From contig UGTZ01000001.1 of assembly GCA_900455085.1 (NCBI GenBank), positions 124,001 to 188,000 of the forward strand: a DNA stretch of 64,000 bases. Reading direction: 5' to 3'. The translations under genes were made by a program, and so were the position numbers. Positions 38,945 through 48,321 of this stretch are shown in pieces (positions within the stretch are counted from its first letter, which is position 1; every line of letters starts with the position of its first letter). Origin of the DNA: Providencia rettgeri (GTDB taxonomy: Bacteria > Pseudomonadota > Gammaproteobacteria > Enterobacterales > Enterobacteriaceae). The notes under the pieces were generated by a model that saw only the letters and a list, made by a program, of their open reading frames with translations, had not been told where the DNA came from and did not search any database.

Positions 38945-38958
38945 TCTACGCGCGTAGA
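38945..38958. promoter_or_regulatory. Putative LacI-family operator before the MFS gene
   Basis: TCTACGCGCGTAGA is a perfect 14-bp palindrome with a central CG, the form of LacI/GalR operators. It lies 80-93 bases before the MFS start. The LacI regulator encoded two genes on is the natural candidate. Confidence 0.5.
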
Positions 38959-39037
38959 CTATCCTTTACGTAAATAAAAAACGCCAGTTAGATTTTTTGA
39001 TTAATAGGCTTTGCGCCAACACCAAGGGTTTATAACT

Positions 39038-40424
39038 ATGGCTACACAATTAAATATCGAGGCGAATCAACAAGCCGCGCAAGAGCGGTTAAGTACGCCA
39101 GAAGGAAAAAAAGATTTCCGGCGGGCGATTTTCTCTTGTTGGTTAGGCACAACCATGGAATATGCGGATTTTGCTCTCTATGGTTTAGCGGCAGGTATTA
39201 TTTTCGGTGACGTTTTCTTCCCTGATGCAACGCCTATTATGGCGCTGTTATCCAGTTTTGCCGCCTATTCCGTTGGGTTTATCGCCCGTCCAATTGGTGC
39301 ATTATTTTTTGGTTGGTTAGGTGATAAACATGGCCGAAAAATGGTCATGGTGATCACGATTGCATTGATGGGGTTATCTACCACCCTTATTGGTGCGATA
39401 CCCAGCCACGCACAGATTGGTGTTTGGGCGCCCGTTTGTTTGGTGATCCTACGGTTTGCCCAAGGCTTAGGTGCAGGAGCTGAGCTATCCGGTGGAACTG
39501 TGATGCTAGGCGAATACGCCCCCGTAAAACGTCGCGGTTTAGTTTCATCAATCATTGCATTAGGCTCCAACAGTGGAACATTACTGGCCTCAATGATTTG
39601 GCTGATAGTTTTACAATTGGACAAAGAAAGCCTGATGTCGTGGGGGATGGCGTATTCCCTTCCTTGGCAGTATTTTAATCGCCTTGGCGGCGTTATTTAT
39701 TCGTCAGCATATGCGAGAAACACCTGTTTTTGAAAGGCAAAAAGAGCAGCTTGCTGAAGAACGTCGCCTTGCATTGGAATCTGATACCGTGGCTCATCCT
39801 GTTGATAACCGTTCATTTTGGCAAAAAACGCGTGCGTTTTGGACCATGGTCGGGTTACGTATCGGCGAAAACGGCCCATCTTATCTCGCCCAAGGCTTTA
39901 TCATCGGTTATGTCACCAAAATATTGTTGGTGGATAAATCTGTGCCAACAACGGCGGTTTTAATTGCTTCAATCCTTGGTTTTGCCATCATTCCATTTGC
40001 AGGGTGGTTATCCGATAGATTTGGGCGCCGTATTGTTTATCGTTGGTTCTGTTTCCTATTGATGCTGTATGCCGTACCCGCGTTTATGTTATTAGACTCT
40101 CGCGAACCGATGATCGTTATCCCGACGATTGTGGTTGGAATGGGGTTAGCATCACTGGGCATTTTCGGGGTACAAGCGGCTTGGGGCGTAGAATTATTTG
40201 GCGTGCGTAATCGCTATACTAAAATGGCCTTTGCTAAAGAGCTCGGCTCTATTTTATCCGGTGGTACAGCTCCATTAGTGGCATCTGCACTGTTGTCTTG
40301 GACAGGTCAGTGGTGGCCAATTGCCGTCTATTTTATTGGAATGGCTGGCATTGGTTTGGTGACCACATTCTTTGCACCAGAAACCCGAGGTCGTGACTTA
40401 AACCTGCCTGAAGATGCGATATAA
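39038..40424 (+). pseudogene. MFS metabolite:H+ symporter (one frameshift as given)
   Basis: 12-segment transporter of the ShiA/ProP/KgtP family: GTTMEYADFALYGLAAG near the N-terminus, loop motif GWLGDKHGRK, AQGLGAGAELSGG, and a second half with SDRFGRR. One extra G in the run 39642-39646 shifts the frame; repair reads SWGWRIPFLGSILIALAALFIRQHMRETP and gives 461 residues. ATG at 39038 follows AAGGG. The neighbouring LacI regulator and nucleoside hydrolase suggest a nucleoside-related substrate, but the family mostly carries organic acids. Confidence 0.8.
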
Positions 40425-40500
40425 GTGAGCATGGTTGTATATAAAAATCAGAGTGGCTGCTATTCTTTGGCAACGTCATGTTGGAAAAAGGAACTGCTGA

Positions 40501-41502
40501 GTGTCTGATACGAATGACCGTAAAGTGACGCGGGTAGATGTTGCCCGCGAAGCCGGAACCTCGGTTGCGGTAGTCAGTTATGTAATTAATAATGGCCCTC
40601 GTCCTGTTGCAGAGGCAACACGGCAAAAGGTGTTAGCAGCAATCAAAAAAACGGGGTATCGGCCAAATGGTATTGCAAAAGCCCTAGCGTCGGGTAGCAC
40701 TCAAACCTATGGGCTAGTGATCCCCGATATCTCTAACCCGTTTTTAGCCTCTATTGCGCATGCCTTGCAGCGAGAAGCGTTTAAATATGGGCATGTTTTG
40801 TTGCTGGGTGATGCGGGAGATTCACGAGTTCGTGAAAAAGAGCTGATTAATAACCTGTTGTTAAGGCAAGTTGAAGGCCTCATTTATACCAGTGTTGACC
40901 GGCATCCCTATGTTGATTTAATTCAGTCATCAGGCACGCCTTGTGTGATGCTTGATAGGATTGAAGCCACAGAAGGGATCAGTACCATTCAAGTGAATGA
41001 GAAGCTCGCAGCCTATAAAATTACTCGTCATCTCATTAAGCATGGCTATCAAAATATTGGCATTATTTGCGGCCCAAATGAAATGCTCAATACCCAAGAC
41101 CGCTTAAATGGTTGGAAAGCTGCACTCACAGAAGCTGACTTAACGATACAACAAAAATGGATTTTATCAGGGGAATATACCCGCGTTTGGGGCTACCAGG
41201 CTATCTATCAGATGCGGGAAGAGGGGTTCCCTGAAGCTATTTTTGCCACGAATGAATTGCAAGCTTTTGGCTGTTTAAAAGCCTTAGCAGAATTAAAATT
41301 ACGCGTACCGGAAGACATTGCACTGGTGTGTTTTAACGGTACAGTGCAATCAGAATATACCGTTCCAACTCTCACAACTGTTCGCCAGCCTGTTGATAAA
41401 ATAGCGCAAAAAGCGATACACATCCTACAAAATTGGCCGCAAAAAGAAGCCATCTGTGAAGTGGAATTTGAATTACAAATCGGGCACTCATGCGGGTGCT
41501 GA
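40501..41502 (+). CDS. LacI/GalR family transcriptional regulator
   Basis: 333 residues, GTG start. HTH at the N-terminus (TRVDVAREAGTSVAVVSYVINNGPRPV) followed by the hinge RPNGIAKALASGS and a periplasmic-binding-like ligand domain. It stands between the MFS gene and a nucleoside hydrolase, 24 bases before the latter, so it probably controls both; a palindrome at 38945 fits. Confidence 0.9.
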   Translation: MSDTNDRKVTRVDVAREAGTSVAVVSYVINNGPRPVAEATRQKVLAAIKKTGYRPNGIAKALASGSTQTYGLVIPDISNPFLASIAHALQREAFKYGHVLLLGDAGDSRVREKELINNLLLRQVEGLIYTSVDRHPYVDLIQSSGTPCVMLDRIEATEGISTIQVNEKLAAYKITRHLIKHGYQNIGIICGPNEMLNTQDRLNGWKAALTEADLTIQQKWILSGEYTRVWGYQAIYQMREEGFPEAIFATNELQAFGCLKALAELKLRVPEDIALVCFNGTVQSEYTVPTLTTVRQPVDKIAQKAIHILQNWPQKEAICEVEFELQIGHSCGC

Positions 41503-41526
41503 TTATTTATTGTTTCAGGGAAATTT

Positions 41527-42501
41527 ATGCGAGTGATTATAGATTGCGACCCCGGTAATGGGGTCGTTGGTGCGAATGTTGATGATGGCCTAGCACTTGC
41601 GCTGGCTATCGCTGCACCTGAAATCAAATTGGAAATGATCACCACTGTTTCGGGTAATACACCTAGCGAAATTGGCTTTGACGTTGCCAGCCATTTAGTT
41701 CATTCACTGGGTGAAAATATTCCTGTTTATCGTGGTGCATCGTCAGCCTTGGTTGAAACTAGCGCGCCATGGCGTGAACTACTCGATAACGGCGCTGAAC
41801 GAGCGCAACTTACGCACCTATGGGACGGTCTTCCCCGCATACCTAGTTTACCGAAGTCTATCCCAGAAGCCGCGTTACGTATTGGCGAGTTAGTTTGCCA
41901 GAACCCAAAACAAATCACGATTATTGCCATTGGCCCATTAACTAATATCGCAATAGCAATGCAGCTGTTTCCTGACATGGCTCAAAACGTGGCAGAGATA
42001 GTGATCATGGGGGCGGTTTTTAACGTGCCGGGGTACTTGAAAGACACTAATTTTGGTATCGACCCTGAAGCAGCCTATGCGGTGCTTAATAGTGGGGCAA
42101 ACCTGACTTTAGTACCGATGGATGTTACGGTACAAACGCAAATGGTGCATGAGGATCTCGATAAGCTTGCACAAATTGATACACCACTGAGCCATTTTCT
42201 TGTGGCAACAATGCGACCGTGGATGGACTATTCACGTGCGACACGTCATTTAGCAGGGTGTTGGATACATGATGTGTTAACCGTTGCATGGCTATTGGAT
42301 AAGAGTTTGGTGACTTATGATAAAAAGCATGTAGGTATTGAGCTACAGGGAGCGCTGCGCGGCAAAAGCTTTTGCTATGACGCACTGCGCCTACGGGTCG
42401 GAGTTCCTGAACCAAAAACAAAGCCAATTACTGTACTGCAATCCGTAGATAACTCAGGTTTATTAGATTTAATCTTTAATACGCTCAAACTGAAAAAATA
42501 A
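41527..42501 (+). CDS. Inosine-uridine-preferring-type nucleoside hydrolase
   Basis: Hydrolyses ribonucleosides to base and ribose using Ca2+. The metal site DCDPGNGVVGANVDDGLAL contains five extra residues compared with the usual DCDPGxDDA. The middle GPLTNIAIAM and IVIMGAVFN, and the late HDVLTVAWLLD, are standard. 324 residues. With the LacI regulator it probably forms a nucleoside-use operon; the base released could be the substrate of the neighbouring permease operon (inference). Confidence 0.85.
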   Translation: MRVIIDCDPGNGVVGANVDDGLALALAIAAPEIKLEMITTVSGNTPSEIGFDVASHLVHSLGENIPVYRGASSALVETSAPWRELLDNGAERAQLTHLWDGLPRIPSLPKSIPEAALRIGELVCQNPKQITIIAIGPLTNIAIAMQLFPDMAQNVAEIVIMGAVFNVPGYLKDTNFGIDPEAAYAVLNSGANLTLVPMDVTVQTQMVHEDLDKLAQIDTPLSHFLVATMRPWMDYSRATRHLAGCWIHDVLTVAWLLDKSLVTYDKKHVGIELQGALRGKSFCYDALRLRVGVPEPKTKPITVLQSVDNSGLLDLIFNTLKLKK

Positions 42502-42507
42502 CGTGGC

Positions 42508-42537
42508 AAGAATAGCGCCTATAGGCGCTATTCTTTT
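42508..42537. terminator. Terminator between nucleoside hydrolase and amidohydrolase
   Basis: AAGAATAGCGCC (42508-42519), loop TATA, GGCGCTATTCTT (42524-42535), then TT. It lies between converging genes and may serve both. Confidence 0.8.
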
Positions 42538-42541
42538 ATCA

Positions 42542-43930
42542 CTATGAAGCAGACTTCGGCATCATTCCGTGGGCTAAATGGCCTTTATGAAAAGTCGCGA
42601 ACCTTGGGGAAATCCGTGCGACTGCCTCAGCAGAACAAGATGCATCAAGTAGCACAAAGCTGGCGTCATCCCCTTTAGCTGGCCACACTTGTTGGCCTTT
42701 TTCATCTAGTGGTAAAATATTGCCTGTTGCGATGGCCAGTGAGCGGGACAGCGATAACTCATCAGGGCGAGTGTAGAGCTGCGCGTACAAATTGGCTTTT
42801 TCTAGCATGTCACCTAGGCCAAAGGGCGACCAATGGTCAATCACGCTATCCGTTCCGGTCATCACAAATACCCCATTTTTATTTAGGGTTTTCAGTGGCA
42901 TATGCAGTGTGCCAATCGGGACGGTTGAGGCGATAGTGATTTGCTGCTCAGCCAATTGTTTCGCTGTTTTCTCTGCTTGTTCAGGGGTGAGTGTTGCCAA
43001 TGCAAAGGCGTGGCTGATGGTCACTTTACCGCGCAAACTGCGGTTTTCATCTACCGTTTTAATCATATAATCGATAGCGGCAACGCCTGCGGGACTTGTT
43101 TCATGTAGATGAATATCCACGCCTTTATTGTAGTCCAACGCAATTTGGAACATCGAATCGAGAGACTTTTCCATCGCGCTATCTACATTGGTTGGGTCTA
43201 AACCACCAACGTAATGAGCGCCTGCTTGCATGGCTTCACGCATTAAACCTTCTGACTTGGAATGTAGTAAACCATGTTGTGGAAAGGCGACGATTTCGCA
43301 AGTTAGGTCTTGTGGGTGTTCTCCAAGCACTTTTTGTAAGGCTTCTAAATTTTTCAAACCGGAAACGGGTTCGATATTACAATGGCTACGAGCAATCGTT
43401 GATCCTTGGGATTGGATCAGCGCGATCAATGCATTTGCTCTTTCTTCCGTGAAAGGCTGTAATTCAGGTAGCAATTTTTGCTCTAACGCGATCATATCCA
43501 TAATCGTTTTACCTTCACGTGACTGTGGCGCCTGCCATGGCCCACCATAGAAGGTTTTATCGAGGTGGATATGCATGTCGCGAAAGGCCGGTAGCATGAG
43601 TTTGCCTTGCGCACTATAGGCATTCAATGTGCCATCTGCATGTTGTTTATTGGGTAAAACGGCTGCAATTTTACCGTCGCGGATTTCTACGGTATGTAAG
43701 GCGGTTTGGGTGCCGACGACCGTCGAATCATGGTAATTAAAGCCCGTTTCGAGTAACACGTCATCAAGGTAATAATGTTTATCCGTGATACTGGATTGGC
43801 CTGCTGTTTGGCTAGCTTGGCTCTGGGCGGAGGCAAAGCCCGATACCGCACCAAATAAAGTGCAAGCGGCAGCCACTTTAGCACTGGTGGAAAGGAACTC
43901 TCTTCTGCCGGATGATTTTTCTGCTTTCAT
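42542..43930 (-). CDS. Tat-exported amidohydrolase, cytosine-deaminase-like
   Basis: 462 residues. The N-terminus has the twin-arginine signal SGRREFLSTSAKVAA with cleavage probably after ASA near residue 35, so the enzyme is exported folded. The amidohydrolase metal motifs are HIHLDK, a His in DIHLHETSP, SHAFAL and the Asp of GTDSVIDHWSP, the last as in cytosine deaminase. Last gene of the transcarbamylase operon. The substrate is unknown; a ring deamination or hydrolysis is likely. Confidence 0.75.
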   Translation of the reverse strand: MKAEKSSGRREFLSTSAKVAAACTLFGAVSGFASAQSQASQTAGQSSITDKHYYLDDVLLETGFNYHDSTVVGTQTALHTVEIRDGKIAAVLPNKQHADGTLNAYSAQGKLMLPAFRDMHIHLDKTFYGGPWQAPQSREGKTIMDMIALEQKLLPELQPFTEERANALIALIQSQGSTIARSHCNIEPVSGLKNLEALQKVLGEHPQDLTCEIVAFPQHGLLHSKSEGLMREAMQAGAHYVGGLDPTNVDSAMEKSLDSMFQIALDYNKGVDIHLHETSPAGVAAIDYMIKTVDENRSLRGKVTISHAFALATLTPEQAEKTAKQLAEQQITIASTVPIGTLHMPLKTLNKNGVFVMTGTDSVIDHWSPFGLGDMLEKANLYAQLYTRPDELSLSRSLAIATGNILPLDEKGQQVWPAKGDDASFVLLDASCSAEAVARISPRFATFHKGHLAHGMMPKSAS

Positions 43931-44071
43931 AGAAACTCCTAGTGATATCCATTTACTGCCGAATTTCCTGTTTTTAAGCGATACTTATCCACCCAGATCG
44001 TCATCAAACGATCTGAGGGATACTGCAGTTTGCGACGAACAAAAAATTCGCATGATCCAGATTATAGAAAC

Positions 44072-45022
44072 TTACCCTTGAACAATATGGGTTCCGGTTT
44101 CACCGCGTAAAGCTTCTGGTAGTTTTTCAGGGGTGGTGATGATCACTCGTTTACCACCGTTGGCAATAAACGATAGGCTGGCTTCAATCTTCGGTAACAT
44201 ACTACCTGCTGGGAAATGGCCTTCTTCCATGTAGCGTTGCATGTCGCTGGTGGTGGTTTCGCCAAGTGCTTTTTGTTCAGGTTTGCCGAAGTGAATGCAT
44301 ACTTTTTCGACACCTGTGGTGATAATTAAAATATCGGCATTGAGCTCTTTCGCCAACAAGGTTGTTGATAGGTCTTTATCAATCACCGCATCAACACTTT
44401 TGTAGCCACCATTGCCGTTATCAATGACTGGAATACCGCCGCCACCTGCGGCAACCACCACATAATTGTGTTCTGTTAAAGTGCGGATTGCTTGTGATTC
44501 AATCACACGTTTTGGTTCGGGGGAGGCCACCACACGGCGGTAACCGCGACCAGAGTCTTCAACAAAATGCCAGTTTGGGTTTTCTTGCTGTAATTGCTGA
44601 GCTTGTTGCTCAGTAAAAAATGCCCCAATCGGCTTGGTTGGCGCGCTAAAGTTTGGGTCGTTTTTATCGACTTCAACTTGTGTCACTACTGTAATTGCTT
44701 GGCGGTTATGGCGTTTTGCTAAGACGTTAGTCAAAGCTTGTTGAACTAAATAGCCAATTCCGCCTTGAGTATCTGCCACACAGTTAGCCAGCGGTGTTAA
44801 AGGTAAACCTTCGGTTTCGTGTGCAATTTCTGCACGGCGCAAATCTAATCCAACTTGAGGTCCATTTCCATGGGTCAAAACAATGTTGTAATTACCTTCA
44901 AGCATGTCACTAATATGATGTGCGACTTCTTGAACGGCTTTTTCTTGAGCTTCGATAGACTGGCTGTTGTTATCTTTGATAATACTGTTGCCCCCGATGG
45001 CAACAACCACGAGTTCTTTCAT
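44072..45022 (-). CDS. Carbamate kinase (ArcC/AllK-like)
   Basis: Makes ATP from carbamoyl phosphate, giving carbamate that decays to CO2 and ammonia. Family motifs are AIGGNSI, VLTHGNGPQVG, AAGGGGIPV and the Lys in DKDLSTTLLA. ~316 residues; the ATG at 45022 follows AGGAAA. Downstream of the permease and of AllFGH-type genes, it should consume their carbamoyl phosphate, as AllK does in anaerobic allantoin use. Confidence 0.93.
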   Translation of the reverse strand: MKELVVVAIGGNSIIKDNNSQSIEAQEKAVQEVAHHISDMLEGNYNIVLTHGNGPQVGLDLRRAEIAHETEGLPLTPLANCVADTQGGIGYLVQQALTNVLAKRHNRQAITVVTQVEVDKNDPNFSAPTKPIGAFFTEQQAQQLQQENPNWHFVEDSGRGYRRVVASPEPKRVIESQAIRTLTEHNYVVVAAGGGGIPVIDNGNGGYKSVDAVIDKDLSTTLLAKELNADILIITTGVEKVCIHFGKPEQKALGETTTSDMQRYMEEGHFPAGSMLPKIEASLSFIANGGKRVIITTPEKLPEALRGETGTHIVQG

Positions 45023-45098
45023 TGTTAATGTTTCCTGAGACAGAGATTTAGCTGATAGTAGGTGTACAGCGCACACCTACTATAAAAGGTTGGCTTAG

Positions 45099-46661
45099 TT
45101 ACACTGACTTACTGAGTTTCTCAGATTTTTCAGCTTGTTGTTCTTCCACCGATTTCCGGCTATCTAAAAAGTGTTTGAGTACAAATAAAGCTGCCATCAT
45201 GAGGTATGCGTAAACAAACATCAAGGTTGAACCAGTAGCAATTCCGACCGCTGGGGAGTGAATAATTCCGAAGAATACTAATATTGCTCCCGCTGCAGCA
45301 GCAATGGCTCCACGCAGTGGTTGGTTGAGGATAGCAAAGATAGCAATACAGCCCCATAACATACTGGCTAACGGCGCACCGTTACCTAAATGAACTAGAC
45401 CTTGGTAATAAACACCTTTGTGTAGCAAGGTTTCAACACCAATTGCACTCGCAGAGGTGCCCGCCGCGCCCATGACACTATTAACCATCGTCAATGCCCA
45501 GTTAGCAATCCATGGGAATAGACAGATAAAGATAACGGGAACTTCAATTTTTGGCGTTTCTCGCACAACTTGGTTGGCGGTGACGACCCCGATAAACACC
45601 AGTATTGGCACGATAGCGGTCATTGGAATGATAGCTAACATAAAGGCACCGATACCGAATAATGGGACGATAAACATAGTGATACCGGATGCTAGGGTAT
45701 AACCTACGCTAGCGCCCATGGCTTTCCAACCCGCATGGCCGACATAAACAGTGACAGGGAATGGGTTACCCATAAAACAGCCAACTGTAGACGATAAACC
45801 GTTAGCTAACATAACCTTACGAGTATTATATTCATCACCTGCAGCATGCGCACTTTCAATATTTTCAAGGTCGAAGATATAGTTTGCTAAGCCAAGTGGT
45901 ACCGCAGACGCTAAGTAAGGCAGAGCGTGTGGCAGGCCTTGGAAGAAGCTATCAATATGTATGCCCGGCGGGTTGAAACCAAATGACGCCATTGAGTCTT
46001 TGATTGCTTCCGCACTTTGCAAGCCAGAAACCCATGCCAATACCGTACCGGCAATTAGCAGCAATAAGCCAGTTGGGATGCGAGCAAAAATCGGTTTTTT
46101 ACCAAACCAGTTAATGAAAATTAATAACAGCACAATGAATGAAACCGTTGGTGCTTCAAACGCTTGCAGCATCGGGTTCATCGCTAGTAACAGTAATCCT
46201 AAACCTGACAAACAGGATAACAGTACGGTGCGTGGGATCATCTTACGGATGGTTTCACCTAAGAAAGAACCACCGACGAGGATCATCGACTCAACAAAAC
46301 ACCAAACTAGCGCAATTTGGATCGCAAATTCAGCATTCTGTGTTGTTTGGTAGACAGGCATGATGACTAAGAATGTCACCGTAAAGATAGAAGGCGCACT
46401 GGGCCCTGATGGTAAAGCGGTGACATCATTGCGTCCAGTTTGCTTTATCATTTGCTGGCCAAAGTAAGCATAGCTTACGCTGGCAAGTAAAACAGCGAAA
46501 CCAAAGGCAGGAGCGATACGGCCGTAAACAATTTCTGATGGGATGCCGACAACGAAAATCAAGAGGCCCATCATGGTGAGTAGGTTGGTTAGGTTATTGG
46601 TCATTAAGCCGAAGTAGGCGGCCAAATCCCCACGTTTCCATTTGATATTTAGTATATTCAT
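45099..46661 (-). CDS. NCS2-family permease, purine/pyrimidine-type
   Basis: 520 residues with about 12-14 membrane segments. The N-terminus (RGDLAAYFGLMTNNLTNLLTM) and TALPSGPSAPSIF resemble the AzgA-like NCS2 branch, and DLENIESAHAAGDEYNTRK the conserved middle. GGGAG precedes the ATG. It probably imports the ring compound that the operon degrades; the exact base is not readable. Confidence 0.85.
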   Translation of the reverse strand: MNILNIKWKRGDLAAYFGLMTNNLTNLLTMMGLLIFVVGIPSEIVYGRIAPAFGFAVLLASVSYAYFGQQMIKQTGRNDVTALPSGPSAPSIFTVTFLVIMPVYQTTQNAEFAIQIALVWCFVESMILVGGSFLGETIRKMIPRTVLLSCLSGLGLLLLAMNPMLQAFEAPTVSFIVLLLIFINWFGKKPIFARIPTGLLLLIAGTVLAWVSGLQSAEAIKDSMASFGFNPPGIHIDSFFQGLPHALPYLASAVPLGLANYIFDLENIESAHAAGDEYNTRKVMLANGLSSTVGCFMGNPFPVTVYVGHAGWKAMGASVGYTLASGITMFIVPLFGIGAFMLAIIPMTAIVPILVFIGVVTANQVVRETPKIEVPVIFICLFPWIANWALTMVNSVMGAAGTSASAIGVETLLHKGVYYQGLVHLGNGAPLASMLWGCIAIFAILNQPLRGAIAAAAGAILVFFGIIHSPAVGIATGSTLMFVYAYLMMAALFVLKHFLDSRKSVEEQQAEKSEKLSKSV

Positions 46662-46672
46662 AAAATACTCCC

Positions 46673-46797
46673 ATACCCGTCATACTTTGAACCGCAGCGT
46701 TGTTGGCTGCGTTCATTCACCCTAGTCACATACTTGTGTATGCTCCTAGGGACTCATTTACTTGCCGCCTAGCTGCAATTCAAATTATTTAGGGTAT
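46673..46797. repeat. Enterobacterial palindromic intergenic repeat, 125 bp
   Basis: A long imperfect inverted repeat bounded by ATACCC and GGGTAT, with inner arms TTTGAACCGCAG / CTGCAATTCAAA and TACTTGTGTA in the loop. It resembles the non-autonomous palindromic repeats (YPAL/ERIC-like) scattered in Yersinia and relatives. It sits between the allG-type gene and the permease of one operon and would fold as a large hairpin in the mRNA. Confidence 0.75.
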
Positions 46798-46867
46798 ACC
46801 CCTACATTTTGAGTTACAGCACTGTTTTTCAAATAAAATTAATCAGGGTTCACGTTTTATTTTTATT

Positions 46868-46895
46868 GCCCAACCGGAGTTGGGCGTCTTTTTTA
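46868..46895 (+). terminator. Terminator-like hairpin after the allG-type gene
   Basis: GCCCAAC (46868-46874), loop CGGA, GTTGGGC (46879-46885), then GTCTTTTTT on the plus strand. The T tract is on the plus side, so the classic direction is opposite to the operon; on the minus strand only the stem would act. Confidence 0.5.
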
Positions 46896-46905
46896 TGATT
46901 GAAAA

Positions 46906-48321
46906 CTAAGCATATTTCTGTGCGTAGGCCAACATGGCTTTTTCAAAGCAATCAAACGGCGGGTGAACAATACCTGCCCCAATCATACCGATGCCCGCAT
47001 CTTTATGGGCAATGGCTGTGTTGATAACAGGTAAAATACCACTGGCTGAAACCTTCGTAATATCAATAGCTGTAGGGATACCCATAAAGCCCAGTAATGG
47101 AATAGTCACGTTCGGGTTCTCACCTAAGGTGATTTCACGCATTTGGCGAGAGAAATCGACCGCTTCTTCTACCGTACCGCCAACAAGTGCCACAATAGCT
47201 GGCGCTGTTGCCATAGCAAAACCGCCAATACCGTAGGTTTCTGTGATTGCGGAGTCACCGATATCTAAACCAGAGTCTTCAGGTTTGTAGCCTGCAAACA
47301 TTGGGCCGATAACTTGCTGAGAAGGCCCTGTGAACCATTGACCTGGTAGTCCACTAATGCGTAAACCAAATTCATAGCCATTACGCGCCATGGTCGTGAC
47401 AACCGTGCTGTATTCGATACCGTGAGCCGCATCCATTGATGCTTTACACATCGCCATCCACGTTGGGCCGGAGAAGTAATCGCTGCTTGCAACAAAATCA
47501 AATACTTCTTTTTGCTGGGCGACAGAGAAATCAGTTTGAATGATCCCCGTTGTAAGCGCTTGGATAAGTAAGGTTGTTCCTGCATTGTTGCGGTTATGGC
47601 ACTCATCGCCCATATGCAGTGCTTGAGCAAGCATCAAACGCAGGTCGATTTCACCAACGATTTTCATTGCGTCGCGCAGCATTGGGCCTAATACATCACG
47701 CATCCAATTTAAACGGTCTATTACACTTTGGTCGTTGGCACCCATGCGCAGGATTTTCGCCATTTGCTCACTGAGGTTAGTGAATGCACGGTTGCCATAG
47801 GTTTTATTTTCAACGATATGCATAAACATCGATGCTGAAGTGACACCAGCCATCGAACCTACACAATCGTGTTCATGGCAAGGGGAGAAAATGATATCCC
47901 CCGAGGCCGCAACACGTTCTGCATCGGCTAAGTCTTTCGCTAAGCCTTCAAAAACCAGCGCTCCCGTCACCGCACCTTTCATAGCGCCACACATATCTTT
48001 CCAATCAACCGGTGGGCCTGCGTGTAGGATAGTATTTTTGGTCATGCCCGGAACCACATTAATCGCTTGGTCGTAACCGATTAACACAGGTTGAGATTGA
48101 ATAATACGCTCAAGGGCTTGGGCGTTAGCCGCCGCAATTTTTTCTTGTAGTGCGGCATTACCTTCAATTTGGTCAAGGGCGCGAATAACCGCAACGTTGC
48201 CTTGTCCTGGAGGTGTCCAGTTTAAGTGCGTGACCGGAACATGTTGTTTTTTCAGGTCATCACTGAACATTTCGATGCCAACGTTGATGACATTTAATGG
48301 CTGCTTAAATAATGAAGTCAT
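46906..48321 (-). CDS. AllG-like transcarbamylase subunit (DUF1116, YlbE)
   Basis: ~471 residues of the DUF1116 family, one of three subunits (AllF, AllG, AllH) shown to form oxamate transcarbamylase in E. coli. Clear conserved blocks are VHL-type NWTPPGQGN, HAGPPVDWKDMCGAMKGAVTGAL and GDECHNRNNAGTTLL. ATG at 48321 overlaps the allF-type stop by one base. The substrate may differ from oxamate here. Confidence 0.85.
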   Translation of the reverse strand: MTSLFKQPLNVINVGIEMFSDDLKKQHVPVTHLNWTPPGQGNVAVIRALDQIEGNAALQEKIAAANAQALERIIQSQPVLIGYDQAINVVPGMTKNTILHAGPPVDWKDMCGAMKGAVTGALVFEGLAKDLADAERVAASGDIIFSPCHEHDCVGSMAGVTSASMFMHIVENKTYGNRAFTNLSEQMAKILRMGANDQSVIDRLNWMRDVLGPMLRDAMKIVGEIDLRLMLAQALHMGDECHNRNNAGTTLLIQALTTGIIQTDFSVAQQKEVFDFVASSDYFSGPTWMAMCKASMDAAHGIEYSTVVTTMARNGYEFGLRISGLPGQWFTGPSQQVIGPMFAGYKPEDSGLDIGDSAITETYGIGGFAMATAPAIVALVGGTVEEAVDFSRQMREITLGENPNVTIPLLGFMGIPTAIDITKVSASGILPVINTAIAHKDAGIGMIGAGIVHPPFDCFEKAMLAYAQKYA

